Shown here piece by piece: positions 19,899 through 29,529 of a stretch of 64,000 bases of DNA. Numbering within the stretch: the stretch's first letter is position 1; each line of letters begins with the position of its first letter. Source of the stretch: Cytophagales bacterium (GTDB lineage: Bacteria > Bacteroidota > Bacteroidia > Cytophagales > Cyclobacteriaceae); the NCBI GenBank assembly GCA_020403045.1, contig JADBYK010000012.1:26436-90435 (forward strand). The letters run 5' to 3'. Below the pieces are notes generated by a model. It was not told the origin of the DNA. It did no database searches and saw only the letters and a list, made by a program, of their open reading frames with translations. The translations under genes and the position numbers were made by a program.

Positions 19899-20887
19899 TA
19901 GTCTTCTTCCAATTTATATTTCGCAAGATCCATTCCGAATGTAAGATTCTTATCGGCCACCAACTGCTCAAGCTCAGCCAACGACTTCTTACCGAAGTTG
20001 CGGAATTTCATCATATCAGAAATGTCCAGTCTCACTAAGTCTCCCAATGACTTCACTTCAGCTGCCTTTAAGCAGTTATAAGCACGTACTGAAAGATCTA
20101 AGTCATGAAGTTGTGTTTTCAACAGCTTGCGCATATGCAACATCTCTTCGTCTACTTGCTCTACTTCGCTATCCTTCGTTGTTTCTAATTCGATTGACTT
20201 GTCAGAGAACAAACGGAAGTGCTGAATCAAAATAAAGGCAGCTCCTTCTAATGCTTTCTCAGGGTGAATCGAACCATCCGTTTCGATATCAATCAATAAT
20301 TTCTCATAATCGGTCTTTTGCTCCACACGTGTGTTCTCAACACTGTATTTCACATTCTTTACCGGGGTGAAAATGGCATCGATCGGAATAAAACCAAAAA
20401 CCTGCTCATTTGGCTTGCTTTCTTCTGCTGGCAAGTAACCTCTGCCCTTCTCAACTAATAATTCGATTTCAAAATGAGCAGATTCATCTAAGTTACAGAT
20501 TACATGCTCGGGATTGAGAACCTCGTAGCCTGCTGTAAACTTTGCGATATCACCTGCCTTCAACTGCTTTTGCTTCTTGATATTAACGACCACTTTCGTG
20601 TCGTTAGACTCGCCCACTTTGCGGAAACGAACTTGTTTCAAATTCAAGATGATTTCAGCAACATCTTCCACCACACCTTCTATTGTGGAGAACTCATGCA
20701 ACACACCTGGTATTTTGATACCTGTGATCGCATAACCCTCTAACGAGGATAGCAATATTCTTCTTAACGCATTGCCTATGGTCACTCCATATCCTTTTTC
20801 CAAAGGCTTGAAGGTAAAGAAGCCGTGAAAGTCGTCTGACTTCTCCATCACCACTTTCTCCGGCATTTGAAATGCTAATATTGACAT
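19898..20887 (-). CDS. rpoA: RNA polymerase alpha subunit
   Basis: Scaffold subunit of RNA polymerase. The N-terminal dimerisation domain shows [20 protein letters not shown], and the C-terminal DNA- and activator-binding domain shows [20 protein letters not shown] and [15 protein letters not shown]. The length of 329 residues is normal. It lies between rpsD and rplQ, the usual order, and is coupled by a one-base overlap to rplQ. Confidence 0.98.
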   Translation of the reverse strand: MSILAFQMPEKVVMEKSDDFHGFFTFKPLEKGYGVTIGNALRRILLSSLEGYAITGIKIPGVLHEFSTIEGVVEDVAEIILNLKQVRFRKVGESNDTKVVVNIKKQKQLKAGDIAKFTAGYEVLNPEHVICNLDESAHFEIELLVEKGRGYLPAEESKPNEQVFGFIPIDAIFTPVKNVKYSVENTRVEQKTDYEKLLIDIETDGSIHPEKALEGAAFILIQHFRLFSDKSIELETTKDSEVEQVDEEMLHMRKLLKTQLHDLDLSVRAYNCLKAAEVKSLGDLVRLDISDMMKFRNFGKKSLAELEQLVADKNLTFGMDLAKYKLEED

Positions 20888-20912
20888 ACGTGATTTTAAT
20901 TAAAGGTTTGAC

Positions 20913-21518
20913 TTACTTAGAGTACAACTCGACAATCAACTGCTCGTTGATATTCTCAGGAATATCTTGACGGGGGGGAAGATTGATCAATTTTCCTTCC
21001 ATTTCTTTCATATCCCACTCCAGCCAGTTGTATTTTTTTGCTCCCTGGATAGATAACGAATTATTGATTGCTTCCAATGATTTTGATTTCTCGCGCACCG
21101 CAATTACATCACCTGGTCGTAAGAAAGCTGAAGGTATGTTTAGCACATCGCCATTTACAGTTATATGCTTATGTACTACCAATTGACGTGCAGCTCTGCG
21201 AGTAGGCGCAACACCTAATCTGTAAACTGTATTGTCTAAGCGTGATTCCAACATTTGTAAAAGCACCTCGCCCGTTACGCCTTTCTTAGCCGAAGCCTTG
21301 TGAAACGTATTTTCGAATTGGCGCTCTAAAATGCCGTAGATGAATTTTGCTTTTTGCTTTTCAGCTAACTGCACAGCATATTCTGACTGCTTGCGTTTCT
21401 TGCCCTTGCCATGCTGGCCAGCGGGATAATTCTTCTTTGCCAACGTTTTGCTGTCGCCAAAGATAGGTTCGTTATACCTTCTGGAAATCCTTGTTTTGGG
21501 TCCGGTGTACCTTGCCAT
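20913..21518 (-). CDS. rpsD: 30S ribosomal protein S4
   Basis: A primary 16S rRNA-binding assembly protein. Seen are [18 protein letters not shown] at the start and the S4 RNA-binding domain with [20 protein letters not shown] and [11 protein letters not shown]. It has 201 residues and no zinc-binding cysteines. The 108-base gap upstream (21519-21626) holds AAATCGTAAATC-like motifs in both orientations; I see no promoter in it. Confidence 0.97.
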   Translation of the reverse strand: MARYTGPKTRISRRYNEPIFGDSKTLAKKNYPAGQHGKGKKRKQSEYAVQLAEKQKAKFIYGILERQFENTFHKASAKKGVTGEVLLQMLESRLDNTVYRLGVAPTRRAARQLVVHKHITVNGDVLNIPSAFLRPGDVIAVREKSKSLEAINNSLSIQGAKKYNWLEWDMKEMEGKLINLPPRQDIPENINEQLIVELYSK

Positions 21519-21626
21519 ATTCTTATTTTTGATTTTAGATGGACGATTTACGATTTAACTCGGTGATCAACCATCATTGTATTTTCCTTTAAAAAATCTG
21601 AAATCGTAATTCTCAATTCGTAAATC
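21519..21626. repeat. AAATCGTAAATC-type repeats in the rpsK-rpsD gap
   Basis: Near the rpsD side lies ACGATTTACGATTTA (21543-21557). Near the rpsK side lie AAATCGTAAT (21601-21610) and ATTCGTAAATCTTA (21616-21629, running into the rpsK stop). The two sides are in opposite orientation and could pair. The same word recurs at 55373-55407, and a related one bounds the element at 17664-18120. Confidence 0.45.
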
Positions 21627-22031
21627 TTACACTCTTCTCTTTTTGGGAGGTCTGCAGCCATTGTGCGGCATTGGCGTAAAATCTCTTATGATTGTTACTT
21701 CAACACCTGATGCTTGAATGCTACGGATAGCAGATTCGCGCCCAGCGCCAGGTCCTTTTACAAAAACCTCCACTTTTCGAACACCTAGTTCAAATGCTTT
21801 GGTGGCTGCCTCTTGCGCGGCAACCTGTGCAGCATACGGAGTGTTCTTCTTTGAGCCTTTGAAACCCATCTTTCCAGCCGATGCCCAAGACACAACTTGT
21901 CCTGTAGTATTGGTGATGGAAATGATAATGTTATTGAAGGTGGCGCGAATATGTGCCTGGCCTATGGCCTCCACATTGACTACGCGTTTCTTGCTCTTGT
22001 CCTTCTTCTTTTCAACTGCAGGTGCTGCCAT
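21627..22031 (-). CDS. rpsK: 30S ribosomal protein S11
   Basis: A platform protein of the small subunit that contacts mRNA near the E site. Seen are [40 protein letters not shown] and the closing [16 protein letters not shown]. It has 134 residues, the normal size. It lies between rpsM and rpsD as usual. Confidence 0.97.
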   Translation of the reverse strand: MAAPAVEKKKDKSKKRVVNVEAIGQAHIRATFNNIIISITNTTGQVVSWASAGKMGFKGSKKNTPYAAQVAAQEAATKAFELGVRKVEVFVKGPGAGRESAIRSIQASGVEVTIIRDFTPMPHNGCRPPKKRRV

Positions 22032-22055
22032 ACGAAAAGTATATTATTTTATTTA

Positions 22056-22436
22056 TTAACCTTTAACTGCCTTCTTCTTGTTCGCTACTGTCTTACGCTT
22101 ACCCTTACGAGTGCGTGAGTTGTTCTTTGTCTTTTGTCCACGCACAGGTAATCCTTTACGGTGACGAAGACCTCTATAACAACCAATGTCCATCAATCGC
22201 TTAATGCTTAACTGCACTTCCGACTTTAGGGATCCTTCAATTCTAAACTGTTCCGCGATAACGGCTCGGATTGCGTTCGACTCTTCATCGTTCCACTCCT
22301 TCACCTTCTTATCCCAGTCTACTTTTGCCTGAGTAAGTATTTTTTGGGCAGACCTACGGCCAATACCAAAAATGTACGTGAGACTAATTTCGCCTCGTTT
22401 GTTATCCGGAATGTCAACACCAGCAATACGTGCCAT
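22056..22436 (-). CDS. rpsM: 30S ribosomal protein S13
   Basis: A small-subunit head protein bridging to the large subunit. Seen are [20 protein letters not shown], the helix-two-turn-helix region [11 protein letters not shown], and [20 protein letters not shown] with its basic tail. It has 126 residues. rpmJ ends 2 bases upstream. Confidence 0.97.
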   Translation of the reverse strand: MARIAGVDIPDNKRGEISLTYIFGIGRRSAQKILTQAKVDWDKKVKEWNDEESNAIRAVIAEQFRIEGSLKSEVQLSIKRLMDIGCYRGLRHRKGLPVRGQKTKNNSRTRKGKRKTVANKKKAVKG

Positions 22437-22438
22437 AA

Positions 22439-22555
22439 TTATCCTTGTCTTTGTTTATACCGTGGATTCTTCTTATTAATCACAAATAATTTTCCTTTGC
22501 GCCTGATGATTTTACAATCGGCACTCCGTTTTTTTATGGATGCTCTTACTTTCAT
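22439..22555 (-). CDS. rpmJ: 50S ribosomal protein L36, zinc-free type
   Basis: A 38-residue protein starting [20 protein letters not shown] and ending [10 protein letters not shown]. The usual zinc ribbon needs three cysteines and one histidine; here only Cys14 remains, with serine, asparagine and tyrosine at the other ligand positions, so this is the C-minus form. It lies between infA (3 bases upstream) and rpsM (2 bases downstream), the standard place. Confidence 0.93.
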   Translation of the reverse strand: MKVRASIKKRSADCKIIRRKGKLFVINKKNPRYKQRQG

Positions 22556-22558
22556 AAC

Positions 22559-22777
22559 CTATTTATATCTAAACGTTATCCTGCCTTTTGTCAAATCATA
22601 GGGCGACATTTCCAACCGCACTTTATCCCCAGGAAGAATTCGGATATAGTGCATCCTCATCTTTCCGGATATGTGTGCTAATACTTCGTGTCCATTTTCT
22701 AACTGTACTTTAAACATTGCGTTAGATAAGGCCTCTTGTATTGTTCCGTCTTGCTCTATCGACTTTTGTTTCGCCAT
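22559..22777 (-). CDS. infA: Translation initiation factor IF-1
   Basis: A 72-residue OB-fold factor that binds the ribosomal A site during initiation. Seen are [40 protein letters not shown] and [20 protein letters not shown]. Its start lies 22 bases inside the end of map, suggesting translational coupling. Confidence 0.96.
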   Translation of the reverse strand: MAKQKSIEQDGTIQEALSNAMFKVQLENGHEVLAHISGKMRMHYIRILPGDKVRLEMSPYDLTKGRITFRYK

Positions 22778-23553
22778 TTAAAACTATAACTCTCTTCTAT
22801 GTACTCGTGTGTCGTCAAAATCTCCGTCCGATCAGGGAAGATGGCCACCATGTGCTCAAAGTGAGCTGAAGGTTTCCTGTCTTGTGTCCGGATCGTCCAT
22901 CCGTCTTTCTCCTGCACTACTTTCTTTGTTCCCATATTGATCATCGGCTCAATGGCAAAAACCATCCCCGCCATAATCTTAGGACCCTTTCCCCTCTTTC
23001 CGTAGTTTGGCACCTCAGGATCCTCGTGTAAACTTCTCCCAACCCCGTGACCAACTAACTCCCTTACCACTCCATAACCAAACTGCTCAACATATGTCTG
23101 CACAGCATGACCAATATCTCCTATCCTATTCCCAACCTTTGCTTGAGCAATACCCAAATACAAAGATTCGTAAGTTCTATCCAACAACCTCAACGCATCG
23201 TCACTCGCACCTTCCAAAGGGTAAGTATAAGCAGAGTCACTATGGAACCCCTTATACAATACTCCGCAATCAATTGAAACAATGTCCTTCTCTCTCAATT
23301 CATACTCTCCGGGAAAACCATGCACCACTGCATCATTTATTGAGATGCAGAGTGAAGCCGGAAATGAACCATTATAGTTCAAAAATGAGGGCACTCCATT
23401 GTTATCACGTATAAACTCTTCGGCAATGCTATCCAGTTTCTTCGTTTTCACACCGGGCTTTATGGCCTTCGCTACTTCCGCATGCGCCTTTCCTAAAATC
23501 TGGGCGCTTTCTTTAATGATCTGAATATCACTGTCCGTCTTATAGTGAACCAT
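22756..23553 (-). CDS. map: Methionine aminopeptidase, type I
   Basis: Removes the initiator methionine from nascent proteins. The metal and catalytic residues are in [59 protein letters not shown] and [10 protein letters not shown]. It has 265 residues with no N-terminal extension. It sits between secY (6 bases) and infA (22-base overlap), its usual place in the spc operon. Confidence 0.96.
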   Translation of the reverse strand: MVHYKTDSDIQIIKESAQILGKAHAEVAKAIKPGVKTKKLDSIAEEFIRDNNGVPSFLNYNGSFPASLCISINDAVVHGFPGEYELREKDIVSIDCGVLYKGFHSDSAYTYPLEGASDDALRLLDRTYESLYLGIAQAKVGNRIGDIGHAVQTYVEQFGYGVVRELVGHGVGRSLHEDPEVPNYGKRGKGPKIMAGMVFAIEPMINMGTKKVVQEKDGWTIRTQDRKPSAHFEHMVAIFPDRTEILTTHEYIEESYSFKWRNKSR

Positions 23554-23559
23554 TCAACT

Positions 23560-24870
23560 TTAAGCCACAGCAACCTGAGAACGTCCTTTTACTCTACCTG
23601 ATTTCATCATTCCCTCGTAGTGACGCATTAACAAATAACTTTCTATTTGTTGAAGCGTATCCAATACTACACCCACCAAAATGAGGAGTGAAGTACCACC
23701 ATAGAAGTAAGCAAAGTTCTGCGTAATGCCTGCCTTCACCGCAAAAGCAGGAAGAATGGCAACAGCTGCTAACAACAATGCACCTGGTAAAGTAATCTTT
23801 GATAAAATACTGTCTATAAATTCTGCCGTCTGCTTTCCTGGCTTAATACCCGGAACAAACCCACCATTTCTTTTCAAGTTCTCAGCAATGTCATTAGATG
23901 GTACTGTGATGGCTGTATAAAAGAATGTAAAAATGATAATCAATGAAGCAAACAGCAAGTTGTATTGCCATGATGTAAAATCTGCGAAGGTAGTACCCAC
24001 ATAGGCACTTACATCGCTGTCTCTCCAAATTTGTGCAACCAATGGTGGAATGAACATCAACGCTTGCGCGAAGATGATCGGCATTACACCGGCAGAATTC
24101 AATTTCAAAGGAATAAAATCACGCTTACCTCCATACAGTTTGTTACCTACGACTTGCTTCGCATATTGAACGGGTATTCTGCGAACTGCCTGCGTCATCG
24201 CGATTACTCCAACTACCACAAAGAATAAAGCAAGTGCTTCAATGATCAACAACAATCCACCGCTAAGGCCTTTTGTATCGGCCTCTTGATAGATCGCAGC
24301 AGGGAAACGAGAAACGATTCCAATCATAATTAGCATGCTGATCCCGTTGCCAATACCTTTATCTGTGATGCGCTCACCGAGCCACATACAGAACATGGTT
24401 CCGGCTACTATAATTATCATTGATGAAATCGTGAAAAACAAGCCAGGATTAATAATTGCCTCGTCATTTACTGTTGCGCGTAGGTAACCGTATGACTGCG
24501 CAGCCGTAATAAGGATCGTCAACACACGAGTAAACTGATTTAATTTTTTTCGCCCACTATCCCCTTCTTTCTGCATTTTAGAAAAATGAGGAACTGCTAC
24601 CGTCAACAATTGCACAACAATAGAAGCGGAAATGTAAGGCATAATGCCCAATGCAAAAATGGAAGCTCGACTAAATGAACCACCCAGGAAGGTATTCAAG
24701 AAATCAAAGATTCCACCCTGATTACCTGTTAATAAATTCGGGTCTACACCAGGTAAAACGATATAAGACCCTAATCGAAAAATAATGAGGAAGCCCATCG
24801 TGTTAAGAATTCTTACACGAAGATCTTCGATCGCAAAAATGTTCTTTATAGTTGTAAAGAAACGCTTCAT
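23560..24870 (-). CDS. secY: Protein translocase subunit SecY
   Basis: The channel subunit of the Sec translocon in the inner membrane. It has 436 residues with ten predicted membrane segments. Seen are the cytoplasmic start MKRFFTTIKNIFAIEDLRVR, the plug-region GGIFDFLNTFLGGSF, and RRIPVQYAKQVVG in a cytoplasmic loop. It is coupled to rplO with no gap (start at 24870, rplO stop at 24871). Confidence 0.97.
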   Translation of the reverse strand: MKRFFTTIKNIFAIEDLRVRILNTMGFLIIFRLGSYIVLPGVDPNLLTGNQGGIFDFLNTFLGGSFSRASIFALGIMPYISASIVVQLLTVAVPHFSKMQKEGDSGRKKLNQFTRVLTILITAAQSYGYLRATVNDEAIINPGLFFTISSMIIIVAGTMFCMWLGERITDKGIGNGISMLIMIGIVSRFPAAIYQEADTKGLSGGLLLIIEALALFFVVVGVIAMTQAVRRIPVQYAKQVVGNKLYGGKRDFIPLKLNSAGVMPIIFAQALMFIPPLVAQIWRDSDVSAYVGTTFADFTSWQYNLLFASLIIIFTFFYTAITVPSNDIAENLKRNGGFVPGIKPGKQTAEFIDSILSKITLPGALLLAAVAILPAFAVKAGITQNFAYFYGGTSLLILVGVVLDTLQQIESYLLMRHYEGMMKSGRVKGRSQVAVA

Positions 24871-25317
24871 CTATTTCTTGGTTGTGGCGCTACCGCCTGC
24901 TGTTTCAATGGCTTTCGTTGCAGTTTCAGAAAATGAATGTGCTTCCACATTTACTTTCGCCTTCAATTCGCCACGACCCAATACTTTTACTCTGTCTTTC
25001 TTGCCAACAATTCCATTGTCGATCATCAACTGAATGCTCAATGAAGAGGCACTAGTCTTTTTTGCCAATTCTTCTAAGGCATCCAAATTGATTGCTTTGA
25101 AGGTGATTTTGTTGTTATTCTTAAAACCAAATTTTGGTACGCGTCTCTGAAGTGGCATCTGTCCACCTTCGAAACCACTTTTCTTACTATTACCAGAACG
25201 AGATTGTGCTCCTTTGTGACCACGACCTGCGGTACTACCGCCAGAACCTTGTCCGCGACCCAATCTCTTATTTGTTCTTACCGATCCTTCGGCCGGTTTA
25301 AGTGTGTGCAGCTTCAT
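24871..25317 (-). CDS. rplO: 50S ribosomal protein L15
   Basis: A late-assembly protein of the large subunit. Seen are MKLHTLKPAEGSVRTNKRLG, the glycine-rich GRGQGSGGSTAGRGHKGAQS and GFEGGQMPLQRRVPKFGF. It has 148 residues. It lies between rpmD and secY. Confidence 0.97.
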   Translation of the reverse strand: MKLHTLKPAEGSVRTNKRLGRGQGSGGSTAGRGHKGAQSRSGNSKKSGFEGGQMPLQRRVPKFGFKNNNKITFKAINLDALEELAKKTSASSLSIQLMIDNGIVGKKDRVKVLGRGELKAKVNVEAHSFSETATKAIETAGGSATTKK

Positions 25318-25318
25318 C

Positions 25319-25498
25319 TTATAATTCTGTTACGCTCACTAAATGACTAACTTTTTTTACCATCCCCTGTATCTGCGGAGTGTACTCCACTTCCACCGAC
25401 TTGTTGATCCTGCCTAGACCCAACGACTGAATAGTGCGCTGTTGCGTATCAGGTCTCTTGATCATGCTACGGGTCTGGGTGATTTTAACTTTTGCCAT
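25319..25498 (-). CDS. rpmD: 50S ribosomal protein L30
   Basis: A 59-residue protein read from ATG at 25498: MAKVKITQTRSMIKRPDTQQ, then RTIQSLGLGRINKSVEVEYT, ending SHLVSVTEL. The sequence and the place between rpsE and rplO identify it as L30. Confidence 0.94.
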   Translation of the reverse strand: MAKVKITQTRSMIKRPDTQQRTIQSLGLGRINKSVEVEYTPQIQGMVKKVSHLVSVTEL

Positions 25499-25503
25499 GG
25501 GTA

Positions 25504-26022
25504 TTAACCGTTAAAAACTTTTGATAAAGAAACACCACGATTTCTAGCGATGGTTTGAGGATCGCGCATCGTTGTCAACGCCTTAAAAGTTGCTTTCACC
25601 ACGTTATGTGGGTTGGATGAACCCTTCGATTTTGCCAACACATTATGTACTCCCGCGCTTTCCAAAACTGCACGCATCGCACCACCTGCAATTACACCTG
25701 TACCTGGTGAGGCTGGCTTCAAAAGAACAAATCCACCACCAAACTTGCCAAGTGACTCATGTGGAACAGTGCCTTTAATGATCGGCACTTTTACCAAGTG
25801 CTTTTTTGCGTCATCTATTCCTTTGGTAATGGCGTCAGTTACCTCATTAGCTTTACCTAATCCGTAACCTACTACTCCATTTCCATCTCCTACCACCACA
25901 ATGGCAGCGAAACTAAATCTTCTACCACCTTTCACCACTTTGGCTACACGCTGGATGGCAACCACCTTTTCTTTAAGGTCGATTTCACTGGCTTTTACTG
26001 TGCTGACGTTACTTTGTGTCAT
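25504..26022 (-). CDS. rpsE: 30S ribosomal protein S5
   Basis: A small-subunit protein important for decoding accuracy. Seen are the double-stranded-RNA-binding part [20 protein letters not shown] and the C-terminal part [20 protein letters not shown]. It has 172 residues, starting [20 protein letters not shown]. Confidence 0.97.
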   Translation of the reverse strand: MTQSNVSTVKASEIDLKEKVVAIQRVAKVVKGGRRFSFAAIVVVGDGNGVVGYGLGKANEVTDAITKGIDDAKKHLVKVPIIKGTVPHESLGKFGGGFVLLKPASPGTGVIAGGAMRAVLESAGVHNVLAKSKGSSNPHNVVKATFKALTTMRDPQTIARNRGVSLSKVFNG

Positions 26023-26026
26023 GCTA

Positions 26027-26374
26027 TTAAAAATTTAAGCCTCCCTCTCTGGCACCTTCGGCCAAAGCTTTAATGTTACCGTGATATAAATAACCGTTGC
26101 GGTCAAATACGATGTCCTTAATTCCGCTGGCCAATGCTTTTTCGGCTAATTTCTGACCCACTGTCTTTGAAATGGTCAGAGTTACTCCGCCTTTCTTGTC
26201 AAGATCTTTTGAAGAAGTAGCAAGAAGAGTATGTCCTTTCGCATCATCAATTACTTGGGCATAGATTGCTTTATTGCTTTTGAAAACAGAAAGTCTCGGA
26301 CGAGCCGAAGTTCCTTCCAGTTTTTTGCGGATCCCTTTTTTTATCCGAAGCCTTCTCACTTTAATATTTGGCAT
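26027..26374 (-). CDS. rplR: 50S ribosomal protein L18
   Basis: A 5S rRNA-binding protein of the central protuberance. Seen are [35 protein letters not shown] and the closing [13 protein letters not shown]. It has 115 residues. Confidence 0.97.
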   Translation of the reverse strand: MPNIKVRRLRIKKGIRKKLEGTSARPRLSVFKSNKAIYAQVIDDAKGHTLLATSSKDLDKKGGVTLTISKTVGQKLAEKALASGIKDIVFDRNGYLYHGNIKALAEGAREGGLNF

Positions 26375-26382
26375 ACCTTCTA

Positions 26383-26940
26383 TTATTTAGCTGCTGCTTT
26401 ACCAGCTTTTCTACGAACAAACTCACCAACATAACGAATACCCTTTCCTTTGTAAGGTTCAACGCTGCGCAACGATTTTATCTTGGCAGCTACCTGACCG
26501 ATCAATTGCTTGTCGGTTCCTTCCAACGTGATAATAGGATTTTGTCCTTTCTCTTGAGTGGCCACTACTTTTAGTTCAGAAGGAACAGCCAAGATCACGC
26601 TGTGTGAATACCCTAAACTCAAGTCCAACAAGTTGCCTTGTGCCGTAGCCTTGAAACCCACTCCAATTACTTCTAATTGTCTCTTATAACCAGTGCTAAC
26701 ACCCTCGACCATATTAGCGATGAGAGAGCGATACAATCCGTGCATAGCCTTGTGTCTCTTCTGCTCGGTCGGGCGATGAACCACAATGTTTCCCTCTTCC
26801 AGGGTAATTTTAAAATCTGCATCAATGAGTTGCTTCAACTCACCTTTGGGTCCTTTCACTGTAACTTTATGGTCTGCTTCCGCAAACGTGAATGTTACAC
26901 CTTTGGGAAGTTCTATTGGAAGTCTACCTATTCGTGACAT
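26383..26940 (-). CDS. rplF: 50S ribosomal protein L6
   Basis: A large-subunit protein near the GTPase-associated centre. Seen are MSRIGRLPIELPKGVTFTFA, VKGPKGELKQLI and the end motif RSVEPYKGKGIRYVGEFVRR. It has 185 residues in two similar domains. Confidence 0.97.
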   Translation of the reverse strand: MSRIGRLPIELPKGVTFTFAEADHKVTVKGPKGELKQLIDADFKITLEEGNIVVHRPTEQKRHKAMHGLYRSLIANMVEGVSTGYKRQLEVIGVGFKATAQGNLLDLSLGYSHSVILAVPSELKVVATQEKGQNPIITLEGTDKQLIGQVAAKIKSLRSVEPYKGKGIRYVGEFVRRKAGKAAAK

Positions 26941-26952
26941 GACGTTGTATAA

Positions 26953-27357
26953 TTAATAGATATAACATAAAACCTCTCCACCTACATTCAATGCCTTTGC
27001 TTCTTTGTCGGTGATGACACCTTTAGAAGTTGACAGAATGGCAATGCCTAAGCCGTTCAATACCTTTGGAAGTCGATCAGCTCCTTTGTACTGGCGTAAA
27101 CCAGGTGAACTGACACGATCCAGCTTGGTAATAGCGGACTCCTTTGTTTCAGGGTTATACTTCAAAGCAATCTTAATGTTGCCTTGCTTATTGTCCGTTT
27201 CCTCGAACTTGTAGTTTAGGATGTACCCTTTGTCAAAAAGAACCTTTGTTACTTCTTTCTTTAGATTAGAAGCAGGCACTTCCACTACACGGTGACGAGC
27301 CTTGATGGCGTTGCGCAACCGGGTTAAATAATCTGCAATTGGATCAGTAGTCTTCAT
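26953..27357 (-). CDS. rpsH: 30S ribosomal protein S8
   Basis: A primary 16S rRNA-binding protein and, in E. coli, the autogenous repressor of the spc operon. It has 134 residues from ATG at 27357 ([20 protein letters not shown]), ending GGEVLCYIY. The reading frame stays open upstream, but homology begins at this ATG. It is directly preceded by a promoter with a palindromic spacer and a terminator-shaped hairpin (27376-27432), so it probably begins a separate transcription unit. Confidence 0.96.
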   Translation of the reverse strand: MKTTDPIADYLTRLRNAIKARHRVVEVPASNLKKEVTKVLFDKGYILNYKFEETDNKQGNIKIALKYNPETKESAITKLDRVSSPGLRQYKGADRLPKVLNGLGIAILSTSKGVITDKEAKALNVGGEVLCYIY

Positions 27358-27375
27358 TTCACTTTTCTTTAAAAA

Positions 27376-27403
27376 GCAAGCCCCATTTTTTGAACGGGGC
27401 TGC
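27376..27403 (-). terminator. Intrinsic terminator between rpsN and rpsH
   Basis: On the minus strand, GCAGCCCC (27403-27396) pairs with GGGGCT-GC (27384-27376, one bulged base) around an 11-base loop and is followed directly by TTTTT (27375-27371). This is the geometry of a rho-independent terminator inside the ribosomal superoperon. Its first base overlaps the -7 box of the rpsH promoter. Confidence 0.6.
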
Positions 27404-27432
27404 AAAGATAAATAACAATTATTGTTATCCAA
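27403..27432 (-). promoter_or_regulatory. Internal promoter for rpsH with a palindrome filling its spacer
   Basis: On the minus strand, TTG (27432-27430), a 19-base spacer and TATCTTTG (27410-27403) match the Bacteroidota consensus exactly. The spacer contains a perfect 17-base palindrome, ATAACAATTATTGTTAT (27412-27428), leaving one base on each side. A repressor bound there would block RNA polymerase. Initiation would occur inside the 5' arm of the overlapping terminator hairpin. Confidence 0.7.
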
Positions 27433-27446
27433 ACTGTTACCCGGTT

Positions 27447-27473
27447 TCATCCTGACGTTTACAGTCAGGATGA
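27447..27473. repeat. TCATCCTGAC palindrome (REP-like)
   Basis: TCATCCTGAC (27447-27456) and GTCAGGATGA (27464-27473) are perfect arms around a 7-base loop. The word TCATCCTGA resembles dispersed intergenic repeats known in many bacterial genomes. It lies 54 bases after the rpsN stop and has no T-run. Confidence 0.6.
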
Positions 27474-27526
27474 CCTCGGTACTCAGCAACCAATAAATTT
27501 TAAGCCTTTGGCAGGCTAAAACAAGC

Positions 27527-27796
27527 TTACCAGCTTGACTTAGTTATGCCAGGGATTTTTCCCTCACTCGCCAATTGGCGAAACTGATTACGACAAATGC
27601 CAAACTTCGCCATATAGCCTCTGGGGCGTCCGGTAAGCTTGCATCTGCTATGTAGCCTTACTTTTGACGAGCTTCTTGGAAGTTTATCCAATCCAACCCA
27701 GTCTTGAGCTTCCTTAAGCGCAGCACGTTTTTTGGCGTAGCGCTCTACTAATCTTAACTTCTTTTTGTCTCTTGCGATGACTGCTAACTTTGCCAT
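27527..27796 (-). CDS. rpsN: 30S ribosomal protein S14, zinc-free type
   Basis: A small-subunit head protein. It has 89 residues from ATG at 27796 ([20 protein letters not shown]), which is the usual long, zinc-independent form. Of the four zinc-ligand cysteines of the short form none is placed correctly (only [20 protein letters not shown] remains). It ends GITKSSW. An upstream in-frame start would add 11 residues but would overlap rplE. Confidence 0.96.
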   Translation of the reverse strand: MAKLAVIARDKKKLRLVERYAKKRAALKEAQDWVGLDKLPRSSSKVRLHSRCKLTGRPRGYMAKFGICRNQFRQLASEGKIPGITKSSW

Positions 27797-27800
27797 GCTA

Positions 27801-28352
27801 TTAGTTTTTAGTGACGAAAGGCATACCAAATGCTTTCAATAATTCGTAGCTCTCCTCATCCGTAGGTGCGGTAGTTACGAAGGTGATATCCATTCCATTA
27901 ATTTTCTGAACCTTATCAATAGAAATCTCTGGGAAAATGATCTGCTCCTTCACGCCCAGTGTATAATTTCCACGTCCATCAAATCCTTTGTCATTCACTC
28001 CTTTAAAATCTCTCACGCGAGGAAGAGCGATGTTCATCAAACGATCCATGAATTCATACATTCTATCTCCACGCAAAGTTACCTTAGCGCCAATCGCTTG
28101 GTTACCACGTAACTTAAAGTTAGAAATGTCTTTCTTCGACTTGGTTGAGACAGCTTTTTGACCAGAAATAGTTGTAAGCTCTTCAACGCCTACTTCAATC
28201 AATTTCTTATCAGCTACAGCTGCGCCAATACCTTTGTTGATACAAATCTTTTCGATCTTGGGTACCTGCATTACTGACTTATACTGAAACTTCTGTTTCA
28301 GGCCAGGAACGATTTCCTTGAGGTATTTTGCTTTTAATCTTGGTGTTGCCAT
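27801..28352 (-). CDS. rplE: 50S ribosomal protein L5
   Basis: A 5S rRNA-binding protein at the central protuberance that contacts S13. Seen are [40 protein letters not shown] and [20 protein letters not shown]. It has 183 residues and overlaps rplX by one base. Confidence 0.97.
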   Translation of the reverse strand: MATPRLKAKYLKEIVPGLKQKFQYKSVMQVPKIEKICINKGIGAAVADKKLIEVGVEELTTISGQKAVSTKSKKDISNFKLRGNQAIGAKVTLRGDRMYEFMDRLMNIALPRVRDFKGVNDKGFDGRGNYTLGVKEQIIFPEISIDKVQKINGMDITFVTTAPTDEESYELLKAFGMPFVTKN

Positions 28353-28693
28353 TACTTTATAAATTCACCTGTTTTCTTAGAAAATCTTTGAAGCTTTCCT
28401 TTTTCATTCAATTTCCGACCCGTACGAACAGCTTTACCCGTTCCCGGCTCAACTAGCATCAAGTTACTGATGTGAATCGTACCTTCCATCTTCTTAATAC
28501 CTCCTTCCGGCTTGCCGGCAGTTGGCTTCTGATGTTTGGTAACGATATTAATTCCCTCCACAATAGCGCGGCTCTTATCCGCAATGATTTCCAATACTTT
28601 TCCAGTCTTGGTTCGGTCATTGCCTGTCAACACTTTCACAGTGTCGCCTTTCCGGATGTGCAGTTTCTGCTGCTTGTTTGATTTTCTTTCCAT
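28352..28693 (-). CDS. rplX: 50S ribosomal protein L24
   Basis: An early assembly protein of the large subunit. Seen are the KOW motif [19 protein letters not shown] and [20 protein letters not shown]. It has 113 residues. Confidence 0.96.
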   Translation of the reverse strand: MERKSNKQQKLHIRKGDTVKVLTGNDRTKTGKVLEIIADKSRAIVEGINIVTKHQKPTAGKPEGGIKKMEGTIHISNLMLVEPGTGKAVRTGRKLNEKGKLQRFSKKTGEFIK

Positions 28694-28697
28694 ATGA

Positions 28698-29066
28698 CTA
28701 TAATACTTCAGGAGCCAAAGAGATAATTTTCATGAATTGCTTTTCACGAAGTTCACGAGCTACCGGGCCAAAAATACGTGTGCCTCTTGGCTCATCTTGG
28801 GGATTCAAAAGAACAGCCGCATTGTCTTCAAACCGAATATAAGATCCGTCTTTTCTTCTGATTTCCTTTTTCGTGCGAACGATCACAGCCTTTGACACTG
28901 TACCTTTCTTGATTTGGCTCGTAGGGATGGCTGATTTAACGGTCACCACTATTTTGTCGCCCACGCTAGCTGAACGTCTACGCGTTCCTCCCAGCACATG
29001 CAAACACAATACTTCTTTTGCGCCACTATTATCGGCTACTGTGAGCCTTGATTCTGTCTGTATCAT
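28698..29066 (-). CDS. rplN: 50S ribosomal protein L14
   Basis: A large-subunit protein at the subunit interface. Seen are [39 protein letters not shown] and [20 protein letters not shown]. It has 122 residues. Confidence 0.97.
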   Translation of the reverse strand: MIQTESRLTVADNSGAKEVLCLHVLGGTRRRSASVGDKIVVTVKSAIPTSQIKKGTVSKAVIVRTKKEIRRKDGSYIRFEDNAAVLLNPQDEPRGTRIFGPVARELREKQFMKIISLAPEVL

Positions 29067-29068
29067 GA

Positions 29069-29329
29069 TTACTTCGCTTTTTCAACTATTTCAACCAATC
29101 TCCATCTCTTACTCTTGCTCAATGGGCGTGTCTCCATAATGCGAACCGTATCTCCAATACCGGCCTCATTTTTTTCGTCATGCGCCATGAACTTGGTTGT
29201 CTTGTTCATGAACTTTCCATAGATCGGATGTTTCACCTTTCTATCAATGGCAACCGTGATTGACTTAGTCATTTTATTACTCGTCACCCTGCCTACCTTT
29301 TCTTTTCTGAGGTTACGCTCCGCTTCCAT
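29069..29329 (-). CDS. rpsQ: 30S ribosomal protein S17
   Basis: A primary 16S rRNA-binding OB-fold protein. Seen are [39 protein letters not shown] and [20 protein letters not shown]. It has 86 residues. Confidence 0.97.
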   Translation of the reverse strand: MEAERNLRKEKVGRVTSNKMTKSITVAIDRKVKHPIYGKFMNKTTKFMAHDEKNEAGIGDTVRIMETRPLSKSKRWRLVEIVEKAK

Positions 29330-29336
29330 GAAATTA

Positions 29337-29528
29337 TTATTTTGATTCCTTTGCTGTCAATTCTGTTTTCAATCTCGCTACCAACTTGCGAGCCTCTTTA
29401 ATCTTCATTGGATTTTCAATAGATGAAATCTGATGGGCAAATTTTATTTTGCGCAAGTTTTCCTTTTCACTTCCAATTTTCTCTTTCAGCTCAGCTACCG
29501 TAAGCCCTTTGATTTCAGTATTTTTCAT
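29337..29528 (-). CDS. rpmC: 50S ribosomal protein L29
   Basis: A small helical protein at the exit tunnel that contacts trigger factor and SRP. It has 63 residues, with [20 protein letters not shown] and the conserved core [20 protein letters not shown]. It lies between rplP and rpsQ as usual. Confidence 0.96.
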   Translation of the reverse strand: MKNTEIKGLTVAELKEKIGSEKENLRKIKFAHQISSIENPMKIKEARKLVARLKTELTAKESK

Positions 29529-29529
29529 T

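Noticed and set aside
26953..27489. Longer form of S8 starting at 27489
   Set aside because: S8 homology begins at ATG 27357, and the extension is the promoter and terminator region.
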